Below are positions 17,001 to 25,633 of a stretch of DNA of 35,381 nucleotides, piece by piece. The stretch is from the NCBI GenBank assembly GCA_947475205.1, contig CANJNG010000001.1:64679-100059 (forward strand). The letters run 5' to 3'. The notes below the pieces were generated by a model. The model was not told where the DNA came from. It ran no database searches and saw nothing but the letters and a program-made list of their open reading frames with translations. Source of the DNA: Bacteroidota bacterium (GTDB taxonomy: Bacteria; Bacteroidota; Bacteroidia; JAIBAJ01). Position 1 is the stretch's first letter. Each line of letters starts with the position of its first letter. Both the position numbers and the translations under genes were made by a program.

Positions 17001-17981
17001 TTATATCTTATCTAATAGTATGGCAAGTTGAACAATAGGGAGATAGAAAAACGAGCCGAACATAAGTTTCCGGGCAGCTTCATTGCTCTTTTCTTCATCT
17101 ACTAAGGGTTGCGACGAGAATTTGTAAAGTTGCTGAGCCTGATAAACGAAAATAATTCCAACTAGTAGAATAATGATGGCTGAAATGTTTCCGCTCATTT
17201 TAAAGGCAACGGGCAAAAGGCTTACGGGGACTAATCCAATGGTGTAAACCAGTGCCTGAAACGCACTGCGGGAATCTTTACCGCCGGGCGAAGGCAGCAG
17301 TTTGAATCCGGCTTTGGCATAATCGGAATCTAATCGCCAGGCAATAGCCCAAAAGTGAGGAAACTGCCACATAAACTGTATTCCGAACAGAATTGCAGCC
17401 TGAACACTAAACGTTCCAGTATAGGCAACATATCCAAGTAATGGCGGAATACTGCCCGGAATTGCTCCAACAAAAACCGCAAAAGGAGTAACCCGTTTTA
17501 AGGGTGTATAAACTAAGGAATATAGCAGCAAAGCCAACAAGCCCAGAAATCCGCTTAACGGATTCATAAAATGATACAAAATAAAAATCCCTGCCAACCC
17601 TAGTATAGATGCTATCACAAAACCTTCAATTTCCGTCATACGATTTTGTGGTAATGGCCGATTTTGAGTGCGGCTCATCAGGCCATCTAAATCTTTTTCG
17701 ATTATTTGATTAAACCCGTTTGAAGAGCCTGTAACTAAAAAACCACCTAACGTTAGCCAAAACAGTTGCATAAAATCTACTTCTTTGGCAGCAATTCCAT
17801 AGCAAATAGCCGCAGAAAACACAACCAAAGAAGCCAACCGCATTTTGGTAAACACAAAATAGTCGGTTATTTTTGCTGAAAGGCTGAAAGCTTGCACTGC
17901 TTGGGCTTGGTTATTCTCCAATTCTGAATTTGGCGGCGAAAGTACGGATGTATTTTCAGTGGCAATAAATGGAATGAACAA
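17001..17981 (-). CDS. ctaB: Protoheme IX farnesyltransferase (heme O synthase)
   Basis: A polytopic UbiA-family prenyltransferase that makes heme O from protoheme for the aa3 oxidase. The Mg-diphosphate motif NQIIEKDLDGLMSRTQNRPL is the normal CtaB signature, and YTPLKRVTPFAVFVGAIPGS, FMWQFPHFWAIAWR and YAKAGFKLLP follow in order. About nine hydrophobic segments are visible. The frame opens at a TTG (17981), and the first in-frame ATG lies inside the first helix, so a non-ATG start is likely. The roughly 35-residue polar N-terminus may be partly untranslated. It is the first gene of the oxidase operon. Confidence 0.93.
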   Translation of the reverse strand: MFIPFIATENTSVLSPPNSELENNQAQAVQAFSLSAKITDYFVFTKMRLASLVVFSAAICYGIAAKEVDFMQLFWLTLGGFLVTGSSNGFNQIIEKDLDGLMSRTQNRPLPQNRMTEIEGFVIASILGLAGIFILYHFMNPLSGFLGLLALLLYSLVYTPLKRVTPFAVFVGAIPGSIPPLLGYVAYTGTFSVQAAILFGIQFMWQFPHFWAIAWRLDSDYAKAGFKLLPSPGGKDSRSAFQALVYTIGLVPVSLLPVAFKMSGNISAIIILLVGIIFVYQAQQLYKFSSQPLVDEEKSNEAARKLMFGSFFYLPIVQLAILLDKI

Positions 17982-18122
17982 ATTTCCCAGGTCAAATTCA
18001 TTTCAATTCCAAAACTCACCCAAAGCCGTTCGTAATTGAATCCCATTTACCTTTGTGCTTAATCTGAAATTAACAGAATAATACTTTTATCCAACGCATC
18101 ATATTCTCAAGCCCATTATTTA

Positions 18123-19118
18123 ATGTACGAAAAAGCCTTTCAACGTGAAGATTTAAGCCGGTTTTCATTTCTCATAACCGGCGGTGCGGGTTTCATAGGT
18201 TCTAATATAATCGAATATCTTTTAAAGCACAAAGCCGGAAAGGTTGCAGCTTTCGATAACTTGAGCGAAGGCCAGTATCGCAACCTTGAAAAGTTTAATG
18301 CAAACCCAAGTTTCCAATTTATACAAGCCGACCTTACCGATTTTGGTGCTTGCTTAAAAGCCACCGAAGAAGTTGATTTCGTAATTCATCAGGGGGCTTT
18401 AGGTTCGGTTCCTCGCAGCATTAAATATCCTTTGGCTACCAATGCAGCCAACGTTTCAGGTTTCTTAAACATATTAGAAGCCTCCAAAAGAAATAACGTA
18501 AAACGCTTTGTTTATGCCAGTTCCAGCTCTGTTTATGGCGATAGTTTGGAGTTGCCCAAAGTGGAAGAACGCATTGGCAGACCGATGTCGCCTTATGCTG
18601 TTTCTAAATTAGTGAACGAACAATACGGAGCGATCTTCCATAAGACATACGGAATGGAGATAATCGGATTGCGATACTTCAACATATTTGGTCCGAATCA
18701 AAAACCCGATGGGGCTTATGCCGCTGTTTTGCCTTTGTTTATGAAATCTATTTTAGACAACAGTTCGCCATTTATAAATGGTGATGGTTTGCAAAGTCGG
18801 GATTTTACCTTTGTGGAAAATGCGGTGAAGGCCAATATTATGGCCACTTTCACCAAGAATAGTGAAGCCTTTGGACAAGTATTCAACATTGCGGCCGGAG
18901 AACGCTATACCGTGAAAGACCTTTTCGATATGCTGAAAGAAATTTCGGGAAGTTCATTAGAAGCCAGCCATCGCGAAGAACGGCCCGGTGACATCCGCGA
19001 TTCGCTTGCCGATATTTCAAAAGCCAGACGAATATTGGGCTACGAACCCGAAGTGCTTACCAAGGAAGGTTTGAAAATCACTTTCGATTGGTTTAAAAAA
19101 CGATATGCCGGCGGTTAA
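18123..19118 (+). CDS. UDP-sugar 4-epimerase, WbpP/TviC-like SDR
   Basis: An NAD-dependent extended SDR that probably interconverts UDP-GlcNAc and UDP-GalNAc (or their uronic acids) for surface polysaccharide. It has the Rossmann motif GGAGFIG (20-26), the HQGALGSVPRSI block (89-100), Ser-rich SSSSVYGD (133-140), and the catalytic Tyr158-x3-Lys162. The segments LRYFNIFGPNQKPDGAYAAV and INGDGLQSRDFTFVENAV are typical of WbpP rather than GalE. Full length at 331 residues. It is divergent from ctaB and followed after 15 bases by the Ate1-like gene, so the two are probably one transcript. Confidence 0.9.
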   Translation: MYEKAFQREDLSRFSFLITGGAGFIGSNIIEYLLKHKAGKVAAFDNLSEGQYRNLEKFNANPSFQFIQADLTDFGACLKATEEVDFVIHQGALGSVPRSIKYPLATNAANVSGFLNILEASKRNNVKRFVYASSSSVYGDSLELPKVEERIGRPMSPYAVSKLVNEQYGAIFHKTYGMEIIGLRYFNIFGPNQKPDGAYAAVLPLFMKSILDNSSPFINGDGLQSRDFTFVENAVKANIMATFTKNSEAFGQVFNIAAGERYTVKDLFDMLKEISGSSLEASHREERPGDIRDSLADISKARRILGYEPEVLTKEGLKITFDWFKKRYAGG

Positions 19119-19133
19119 AGCCACGATTTTTTA

Positions 19134-19829
19134 ATGGCGGCCAAAACTATTTCCGGCACTCAATTAGATAAGGCTCTTGCTTTGGGATTTTACCGAATGC
19201 AGCAAGAACTGTTTACAACCCCGTTTATTATCTCCGAAGATGGAAACATTACGGAAGTGTTTTGGCTAAGGACTATCCTAAATGAGTGCACCCCACCCAG
19301 CCAACATCCTGTTTACAAAAAGAATAAGCACTTTTCGGTTACATTTTCCAAAGCTAAAATCACTGCTGAGATAGAAGATTTATTCAGGATTTACAGAAGA
19401 AACGTAAAGTTTGACGCTCCCGAGTCAGTTCAATCATACCTCTGCGGCGATTTAGAGCGGAAGAATGAAGCCTTCGATAGCTACACAATTGAAATTCGGG
19501 ATGGGAAACAATTAATAGCCATTGGTTATTTCGATAAGGGCAAAAAATCCATTACAGGGATTATGAATTTCTATCACCCTGAATACAAAAAATATAGTCT
19601 GGGCAAATTCTTAATGCTCTTGAAAATGGAATATGCCATTAGCCAAGAAATGGATTATTACTACACAGGCTATATAGCCATCGATAACTCCCGTTTCGAT
19701 TATAAAGTATTTCCGGATACTGATATAATAGAAGTATATCTGCCCAGTAAAGACAAGTGGATTCCTTATCCTAAAACAGGAAAGGAGGGTTTAAACGAGT
19801 TTACGTTTCTAAGGAATCTGGAGTTATAA
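19134..19829 (+). CDS. Ate1/Bpt-like aminoacyl-tRNA-protein transferase homologue
   Basis: The C-terminal half has the GNAT-like signature of arginyl/leucyl-tRNA-protein transferases: IAIGYFDKGKKSITGIMNFY (128-147), SLGKFLMLLKMEYA (155-168) and DYYYTGYIAIDNSRFDYK (174-191), which matches Bpt SLG---I---I--A---GL-Y-YLGYWI-----M-YK. The N-terminal half aligns by the LGFYRMQQELF start, but lacks the C-x2-C-x-C cysteine cluster of canonical Ate1/Bpt (FIISEDGNITEVFWLR instead). Canonical members attach Arg or Leu to N-terminal acidic residues and mark proteins for ClpAP. Whether this one does so is open. 231 residues, close to the bacterial length. Translation start ATG follows the epimerase stop by 15 bases. 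Confidence 0.72.
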   Translation: MAAKTISGTQLDKALALGFYRMQQELFTTPFIISEDGNITEVFWLRTILNECTPPSQHPVYKKNKHFSVTFSKAKITAEIEDLFRIYRRNVKFDAPESVQSYLCGDLERKNEAFDSYTIEIRDGKQLIAIGYFDKGKKSITGIMNFYHPEYKKYSLGKFLMLLKMEYAISQEMDYYYTGYIAIDNSRFDYKVFPDTDIIEVYLPSKDKWIPYPKTGKEGLNEFTFLRNLEL

Positions 19830-19851
19830 ATCTCCGACAGAGAGAGAACGT

Positions 19852-20406
19852 CTATTTCCCTTCAATAAAATCTATAATCTTTTTATCGTCGGGAGCTACA
19901 CGGCTTTCATAGTGAGCCACCCATTTGCCGCTGTCGTCCACCAGAAATTTATTGAAGTTCCACGACACCTTAGCATCATCAACTCCATTCTTGTCTTTTT
20001 GGGTTAGCCATTGATATACGATGTTTATGTCTGAGCCTTTTACACTGCTTTTATCCATAATCGGGAAAGTAACGCCGTAGTTCTTTTGGCAGAAAGCCCC
20101 AATTTCATCATTCGTTCCGGGTTCCTGTCCCATAAAGTTATTGGCAGGAAAACCAAGAATTACGAAATTCTTAGCACTGTACTTTTTATATACCTCTTCT
20201 AATTGAGCATATTGTGGCGTATATCCACATTTGCTTGCGGTGTTTACAATCAATACTTTCTTGCCTTTTAGGTCAGAAAATTTGAACTCTTTGCCTTCGA
20301 GGGTCTTAAATTTCAGGTCGTAGAATGACATTTTTTTTGCTGTTTGTGCGTTTATTGCTGTGGATAAAACTAAACTTAGAATAAAGATGCTGATTTTGTT
20401 ACTCAT
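19852..20406 (-). CDS. Glutathione peroxidase family protein, exported
   Basis: A thiol peroxidase of the glutathione peroxidase fold, probably thioredoxin-dependent. From ATG 20406 it has 184 residues, beginning with a signal peptide (MSNKISIFILSLVLSTAINA then Q). The frame extends to 20475, but that start gives an unlikely polar N-terminus. Active-site segments are NTASKCGYT (Cys60), GFPANNFMGQEPG, the resolving-Cys helix GAFCQKNYG and VSWNFNKFL. The usual GFPCNQFG is GFPANNFM, so the first Cys is Ala and the catalytic Gln position reads Asn. It converges with the Ate1-like gene, with a 22-base gap. Confidence 0.9.
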   Translation of the reverse strand: MSNKISIFILSLVLSTAINAQTAKKMSFYDLKFKTLEGKEFKFSDLKGKKVLIVNTASKCGYTPQYAQLEEVYKKYSAKNFVILGFPANNFMGQEPGTNDEIGAFCQKNYGVTFPIMDKSSVKGSDINIVYQWLTQKDKNGVDDAKVSWNFNKFLVDDSGKWVAHYESRVAPDDKKIIDFIEGK

Positions 20407-20523
20407 TATTAATTGTTTTTTAAGGTTTTCGTGAGATCGCTTTGCTAAGTTCATTTTGTTTTGATAAGAATACAATGGTTTCGGAGAATTGTTTAAAAAT
20501 TGAAGGATTAAAAGTACAGCTTT

Positions 20524-21162
20524 CTATGAATTAACAGTCTTAGCGGTCATTTCTTTAAGAATGCCATAAGCCACCGGAATAAGCGATACAGCAATAATTC
20601 CTAATGTGATAAGTGAGAAGTTGTTTTTCACAATATCAAAACCGCCAAACATTACGCCGCACCAAACGAAGATGTTTATCCAAAGCAAATTTCCAATAAT
20701 ACTGAATGAGATAAATCGGGGATACTTCATACTGCCCACACCTGCCACAAAAGGAGCAAAGGTTCGGATAATGGGGGTAAACCGGGCAATAATAATTGCC
20801 TTGCCGCCGTGCTTTTCATAAAAAAGTTGTGTTTTGGTGAGGTATTCCATTTTTAGAAAACGGATTTTCATGTCAAATACTCTCGGGCCAATGTAGTTGC
20901 CCACAAAATAATTGGTTTGGTCGCCCACAAAGGCCGCAATAAATAGAATAACCACTAAAAACACCGGATTTAATTGTCCGGCACCGGCCAAAGTTCCGGC
21001 AGCAAAAAGAAGGCTATCACCCGGCAGAAAGGGTGTAACTACTAATCCAGTTTCGGCAAAAACAATGAGGAAGAGAATGGCATAAGTCCAGTTTTGGTAT
21101 TGGCTTACGATATCGAACAAATGCTTGTCGATATGGAGAATAAAGTCGATGATGGAATGCAA
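20524..21162 (-). CDS. DedA family membrane protein
   Basis: A polytopic inner-membrane protein (212 residues) of the DedA/SNARE-associated family, members of which flip undecaprenyl phosphate or other lipids. Recognisable features are the E-x-G-x-x-x-x-x-P-G-D segment (FAETGLVVTPFLPGDSLLF), the GDQTNYFVGNYIGPRVF stretch and the reentrant FTPIIRTFAPFVAGVGSM with conserved Arg residues. The order and length match YqjA-like proteins. It is in the middle of a minus-strand series with 49 bases to the rhodanese gene. Confidence 0.92.
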   Translation of the reverse strand: MHSIIDFILHIDKHLFDIVSQYQNWTYAILFLIVFAETGLVVTPFLPGDSLLFAAGTLAGAGQLNPVFLVVILFIAAFVGDQTNYFVGNYIGPRVFDMKIRFLKMEYLTKTQLFYEKHGGKAIIIARFTPIIRTFAPFVAGVGSMKYPRFISFSIIGNLLWINIFVWCGVMFGGFDIVKNNFSLITLGIIAVSLIPVAYGILKEMTAKTVNS

Positions 21163-21211
21163 GAAGGGAGATTTTAGTATTTAGTAGTGGGTAATGAGAA
21201 TGTGATGAATC

Positions 21212-21526
21212 CTAACTCACATTTAGTGATGGGTCAATGTCGCGTTTCCAGCCCAATATTCCTCCTTTGAGGTTAATCAGGTTAGTGAATCCCTGACTTT
21301 CAAGATGCTGAACCACATTGCCCGAACGCCCGCCGCTACGGCAATAAATTACCACTTCTTTGGTTCGGCTTATATCGTTTAAATGGTTTGTTATTTCGCC
21401 CATCGGAATAAGTGTGCCACCAATACTGGCCGCATCGCTTTCGTGAACCTCACGAACATCAATTAATTGGAAGTCGTGATTTTGATCAATCCACGTTTTA
21501 AGTTCGTTTGCAGAAATTTCTTTCAT
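21212..21526 (-). CDS. Single-domain rhodanese-like protein
   Basis: A 104-residue cytoplasmic rhodanese domain, a probable sulfurtransferase. It has the fold's DVREVHES segment (23-30) and the active-site loop VIYCRSGGRSG with nucleophile Cys62, followed by GFTNLINLKGGILGW, typical of GlpE/YgaP-like single domains. The loop CRSGGRS is the commonest form in thiosulfate-type enzymes. It has no signal peptide. It lies between DedA and the hydrolase on the same strand. Confidence 0.92.
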   Translation of the reverse strand: MKEISANELKTWIDQNHDFQLIDVREVHESDAASIGGTLIPMGEITNHLNDISRTKEVVIYCRSGGRSGNVVQHLESQGFTNLINLKGGILGWKRDIDPSLNVS

Positions 21527-21596
21527 TGCTTTTTAATTTGCTGCAAAGAAAACAAGGAATAGGCAAGTTTGCTGTATAATTTTTCAGTAATGCCTG

Positions 21597-22424
21597 TTAA
21601 GTATGCTTCAAAATCCAATTGCTGGTAGCCTGCATCACTTCGTTTCTCATAGTATCGTGGTGGCTTTCGTGAAACTGTCCTTCCCAAAACTTGGTAGTTA
21701 TTTCGCTTTTTACCTTGGCCGAAAACTGTTTAGTGCCTTCGGAGCTTATTAAGCTGTCCTTTGTACCGTGGTATATATATAATGGAAGCTCGAAGTCGGC
21801 GGCGTTTGCTAAAGCCCAATCGGCAGCTTCAAAAACACCTAAGAAAAATGCAGGCGTAATAAAATCATGCACCAACGGGTCACTGGTGTATCGCTCTACC
21901 TCTGCCTTTATGCTACTTATTGCAGAAGCATCTAGTTTAGTATGCTGTTGCAATCCGGGCAAGATGTTCTTCACCAATTTCCCCAACGCTATTTGAATTG
22001 CCGGTGGATCAAAAGCTAATTTAAGCCAAGGTGCTGAGGCAATTATCCCCTTTACTTTAGGTTTGCGGCGTAAAGCATAGTTCAGCACAACGTTTCCCCC
22101 CATGCTATGTCCGAAGATAAATTGAGGGATGTTTGGAAAAAGTGTGTCGGCTTGCTTTAAAGCATCAGTAACACCTTCGAGTAATATTTCATAAGATGGC
22201 GTGTGTCCGCGTTTGCCGCCCGATTTGCCGTGTCCGCGATGGTCGTAAGCCAACACGGCTATATCATTTCCTGCCAAAAAAGTTGCATATTCAGCAAACC
22301 GCCCCGAGTGTTCGCCCATTCCGTGTACCAATACCATTACAGCTTTGGGGTTTTCGTTCCACCAAGCTTGTCCGTAAATATCTATTGCATCGGGAGCTTT
22401 CCAGCTAAGTTCTTTGTGGTTCAT
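21597..22424 (-). CDS. Alpha/beta hydrolase, monoacylglycerol lipase-like
   Basis: A serine hydrolase of the lysophospholipase/monoacylglycerol lipase group (Hydrolase_4). It shows the oxyanion motif HGMGEHSGR (34-42), the elbow GHSMGG with Ser107, Asp223 in YIYHGTKDSLIS and His252 in GQFHES, making a complete triad. At 275 residues it is full length and has no signal peptide, so a cytoplasmic monoacylglycerol or lysophospholipid substrate is likely. The DUF6427 gene lies 39 bases upstream on the same strand and may share its transcript. Confidence 0.9.
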   Translation of the reverse strand: MNHKELSWKAPDAIDIYGQAWWNENPKAVMVLVHGMGEHSGRFAEYATFLAGNDIAVLAYDHRGHGKSGGKRGHTPSYEILLEGVTDALKQADTLFPNIPQFIFGHSMGGNVVLNYALRRKPKVKGIIASAPWLKLAFDPPAIQIALGKLVKNILPGLQQHTKLDASAISSIKAEVERYTSDPLVHDFITPAFFLGVFEAADWALANAADFELPLYIYHGTKDSLISSEGTKQFSAKVKSEITTKFWEGQFHESHHDTMRNEVMQATSNWILKHT

Positions 22425-22463
22425 AGTGTTGAATTTGGGGTCAAACCTAAATGTTTTTCAGCT

Positions 22464-23453
22464 TCACAGTAAATCTAATAGTTGCATTTTCGCTATAGCT
22501 ACCGCAGCTATCAATAACCAAAGACATATTTCACCAAAGAAAACGCTTTTTATTTGCATAAAGAAATTGCCAAACATAAAAGCAAGTGGCACAGCCAACA
22601 TAACGCTGGCTGAATTGGACCAGTTTTGTGTTATTGCCACAATTAACGAGGAAACCAACAGGCTGAAAAATACAATGGTGAGATATTTTTGGGCTTTAAC
22701 TTTTCCGGTACTCATTAACCCAACATGCACAAACAAAGAAAGCAACAGAAACAGGCCGCCGATAAATAGAAAAGCTATGTTGGAATATGTAAATTGAAAT
22801 TTCCAGTGCCAGTCTAATATACCTTCTAAAAATATATAGTGTAGTTTTTCGATGAGACGATTATCAAAATAGTAATAGCTAAACAGATAAACGTAGGGTA
22901 GCAAAAGCCCGATAATGGCTATGCACCACTCTCGCCAATTAAACGGCCGAAGGATAGCCAAGGCAATAAGCAAAACAACAAAGTACATTAGTAACGGAAA
23001 ATACACCAACGACCCAATGGAAAGAAGTAAAGCACTGAGGAATACCCGACCCTTACCTTTTTCTTCACGATACGTGTCAAACACAAACCACCAACTTCCT
23101 AAAATGAATAAATTACCAATAAGTGCCGGATTTAACTGATGATTATGGGGGAACACTGTAATGAAAAGTAGGTAAGCTAAAGCCGTAAAGTGGTTTGGCT
23201 TTGTTCGCATTTCATACGTTTCACTGAGGCCATTTGCTAAAACAGCTCCACCTAAAGCGGCTATTATGGCAATAGCTAATGCTAAAACTTTAAACTGTGA
23301 AAACAACGTTACGAACCCGCCATAAGCTATCATTTGCTTGGCTGGAATCTCAATAAAGAAGGGCACTTTCAAAGCCGGATACCATGCCAAAATTCCCAGC
23401 AACAGCAAAACAAGGTAGGCTTCTACCCGTCCTGATTTGAATAATTGCAGCAT
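22464..23453 (-). CDS. DUF6427 family polytopic membrane protein
   Basis: A 329-residue membrane protein with about nine to ten hydrophobic segments, recognised as the Bacteroidota DUF6427 family of unknown function. The early motif NGLSETYEMRTKPNHFTAL, the following FPHNHQLNPALIGNLFILGS, and RPFNWREWCIAIIGLLLPY are the conserved parts. It is divergent from a small membrane protein 83 bases away; in flavobacteria the same family commonly sits beside a small one-helix protein, which supports a joint function. No enzymatic motif is seen. Confidence 0.8.
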   Translation of the reverse strand: MLQLFKSGRVEAYLVLLLLGILAWYPALKVPFFIEIPAKQMIAYGGFVTLFSQFKVLALAIAIIAALGGAVLANGLSETYEMRTKPNHFTALAYLLFITVFPHNHQLNPALIGNLFILGSWWFVFDTYREEKGKGRVFLSALLLSIGSLVYFPLLMYFVVLLIALAILRPFNWREWCIAIIGLLLPYVYLFSYYYFDNRLIEKLHYIFLEGILDWHWKFQFTYSNIAFLFIGGLFLLLSLFVHVGLMSTGKVKAQKYLTIVFFSLLVSSLIVAITQNWSNSASVMLAVPLAFMFGNFFMQIKSVFFGEICLWLLIAAVAIAKMQLLDLL

Positions 23454-23475
23454 CTAAAAGATTTTGTTTCTCGGC

Positions 23476-23508
23476 TTTGCGAAGGAAGTTCAAAAATATA
23501 TACTTTTG
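23476..23508 (+). promoter_or_regulatory. Predicted promoter of the small membrane protein gene
   Basis: TTTG at 23476-23479 and TACTTTTG at 23501-23508, 21 bases apart, match the Bacteroidota -33/-7 pair with ideal spacing. The ATG follows 28 bases after the -7 box. Confidence 0.65.
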
Positions 23509-23536
23509 CGGCAATAAATTAAAAATTACTCACAAA

Positions 23537-23707
23537 ATGGATTATTTATTTCGCCCTCTTGGTAAACTCATAGAAGCTTTTTTCCCTTTGATTAAAGCGT
23601 GTGGCCCATCATACAATTTGATTATGCTTGGCGTTGGCTTTGTGGGTTGCGTAGTTTGGGTTGCTTTAATGGCCAAATACCAAAAAGACGAAGTGCCAAA
23701 TCGATAA
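23537..23707 (+). CDS. Small single-pass membrane protein (56 aa)
   Basis: A 56-residue protein with an amphipathic N-terminus (MDYLFRPLGKLIEAFF), one membrane helix (about 27-46) and a short charged tail. It is supported as a gene by a well-spaced promoter, a start at the right distance and a strong terminator 39 bases after the stop. A longer frame from 23477 would begin inside the promoter and is rejected. It resembles the small proteins (DUF6341-like) often beside DUF6427 genes, although I cannot confirm homology by eye. No function is known. Confidence 0.75.
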   Translation: MDYLFRPLGKLIEAFFPLIKACGPSYNLIMLGVGFVGCVVWVALMAKYQKDEVPNR

Positions 23708-23746
23708 GGTTGGTTTAGATAACCGTTTCGGTTTTTCAACATATTC

Positions 23747-23783
23747 AAAAAGGCTATTTACCCCAAGGTAAATAGCCTTTTTT
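23747..23783 (+). terminator. Intrinsic terminator between the small membrane protein gene and htpG
   Basis: A perfect 16-bp stem (23747-23762 with 23767-23782), a four-base CCAA loop and a T-run. The A-run on the other side lets it also stop the convergent htpG transcript. Confidence 0.92.
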
Positions 23784-23821
23784 GTTTAGGTCTCTGTTAT
23801 GTTTTTAATGCAAAGTTTTTA

Positions 23822-25633
23822 CTACCCAACAAACTCTACACTTCGCTTAATAAACTTCGTTAGCTCTTCGCCTTTTAGTAACCCTTGCGATAATAATGCT
23901 AAGTCAGTAAGTTGTTTGGCCGTAGCTACCCGTTTGGTGTCATCGGTTTCCTGCACCAGCTTATTCACTAAGGGGTGGTTTCCATTCACAACCAAGTTCA
24001 TCATTTCGGGGAAGTTGCCCATAAAATTCATTCCTCCGCCACCACCACTGGCTTGCATTTCTTTCATTCTGCGGAAAAACTCGGGACGCGTAATTATTAC
24101 CGGCAAATCTGTTTCGCTTAACGATTCAACCTGCACCGAAAAAGAGGTTTTATCTAAGGAAGACTGAAACAAATCGGAAAGGTTTTTCTTTTCATCATCC
24201 GATAATTTAGAAGGAGTGGCATCGTCTTTCTTTATCAGATTATCTATTGTGTCGCTGTCGATACGGGCGAAAGAAACATTCTCCAACTTCATTTCTATGC
24301 TTTGAATAAAGTGGCTATCGAGCGAACCACCCAATTCCAAAATATCATACCCCCGCTCATTTGCATTCTCTATAAATGAGTGCTGCTCGGTTACATTACC
24401 GGCATAGAGATAAATAATTTTGCCTTCTTTGTCGGTTTGAAGAGCCGTTACTTTCTCTTTGTATTCCTCTAGGGTGAAATATTTGCCTTCAGTATTTTTC
24501 AGCAACATAAATTTCATCGCACGTTCATAAAACTTTTCGTCGGTAAGTAAGCCATACTGAATAAAGATGCGGATATCGTCCCATTTCTTTTCAAAATCTT
24601 CGCGGTTTGTGCGGAACATTTCTTCCAACTTGTCTGCCACTTTCTTGGTGATGTGCCCGCTGATTTTCTTAACGTTTCCATCGCTTTGCAAATAGCTACG
24701 GCTAACGTTTAGCGGAATATCGGGCGAATCGAGCACACCGTGAAGGAGGGTAAGAAAATCAGGAACGATACCTTCCACCGAATCGGTTACGAAAACTTGA
24801 TTGGAGTATAGTTGAATTTTGTTTTTCTGAACCTCGAAGTTATTGCGAATCTTCGGGAAATAAAGAATTCCCGTGAGGTTGAAGGGGTAATCCACATTGA
24901 GGTGGATATGAAAAAGAGGCTCCTCGCCAAAGGGGTATAATTCATTGTAAAACGCTTTGTAATCTTCATCCTTTAAGTCGGCAGGTTTGCGAGTCCAAGC
25001 GGGTTTGGTGTTGTTTATTACAGTTTCGTTAAACTTGATTTCAACAGGAAGAAACTTGCAATACTTGGTAAGAATATTCTGAATGCGACCTTCTTCGGCA
25101 AACTCCAATGAGTCATCAGCCAAATGCAGAATGATGTCGGTTCCGCGGAAATCTTTTTCAGCTTCGGTGATGGTATATTCGGGGCTGCCATCGCATTTCC
25201 AGTGTGTCGCCGGAGCGTCTTGATAGCTTTTGGTGATAATTTCTACTTCCTTAGCCACCATAAAAGCAGAGTAAAATCCAAGACCGAAGTGGCCAATTAT
25301 GCCTGCATCGGCTTTGTCTTTATATTTTTCTACAAACTCTTCTGCACCCGAGAAAGCAATCTGATTGATGTATTTTTCAATTTCGGTGGCTGTCATTCCT
25401 ATACCCCGGTCGCGAACAGTGAGTGTCTTTTTGTCGGTGTCGAGCAATATTTCGATAGTGATGTCGCCCAGCTCGCCTTGTATCTCCCCAAGGCTGTTCA
25501 TGGCTTTCAGCTTTTGGGTAGCATCAGTGGCGTTTGCAATAAGTTCACGTAAGAATATCTCGTGGTCGGAATAAAGGAACTTCTTAATTATTGGGAAGAT
25601 GTTTTCGGTTTGAACGGATATTTTGCCTTGCAT
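23822..25633 (-). CDS. htpG: Molecular chaperone HtpG (Hsp90)
   Basis: The bacterial Hsp90 chaperone, a cytoplasmic ATP-driven dimer. The N-terminal ATPase domain shows Glu30 and Asn34 in RELIANATDA, DRGIGMT and the lid GHFGLGFYSAF; the middle domain contains SPDIPLNVSRSYLQ with the catalytic Arg region, and the C-terminal dimerisation domain includes MKEMQASGGGGGMNFMGNFPE. It has 603 residues, slightly shorter than E. coli HtpG. ELIANATDA replaces the commoner ELISNASDA. It appears monocistronic. Upstream there is a candidate sigma-54 promoter. Confidence 0.97.
   Translation of the reverse strand: MQGKISVQTENIFPIIKKFLYSDHEIFLRELIANATDATQKLKAMNSLGEIQGELGDITIEILLDTDKKTLTVRDRGIGMTATEIEKYINQIAFSGAEEFVEKYKDKADAGIIGHFGLGFYSAFMVAKEVEIITKSYQDAPATHWKCDGSPEYTITEAEKDFRGTDIILHLADDSLEFAEEGRIQNILTKYCKFLPVEIKFNETVINNTKPAWTRKPADLKDEDYKAFYNELYPFGEEPLFHIHLNVDYPFNLTGILYFPKIRNNFEVQKNKIQLYSNQVFVTDSVEGIVPDFLTLLHGVLDSPDIPLNVSRSYLQSDGNVKKISGHITKKVADKLEEMFRTNREDFEKKWDDIRIFIQYGLLTDEKFYERAMKFMLLKNTEGKYFTLEEYKEKVTALQTDKEGKIIYLYAGNVTEQHSFIENANERGYDILELGGSLDSHFIQSIEMKLENVSFARIDSDTIDNLIKKDDATPSKLSDDEKKNLSDLFQSSLDKTSFSVQVESLSETDLPVIITRPEFFRRMKEMQASGGGGGMNFMGNFPEMMNLVVNGNHPLVNKLVQETDDTKRVATAKQLTDLALLSQGLLKGEELTKFIKRSVEFVG

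Noticed and set aside
20407-20475. Longer glutathione peroxidase start
   Set aside because: The inner ATG gives a clear signal peptide, while the extension is polar and unlike the family.
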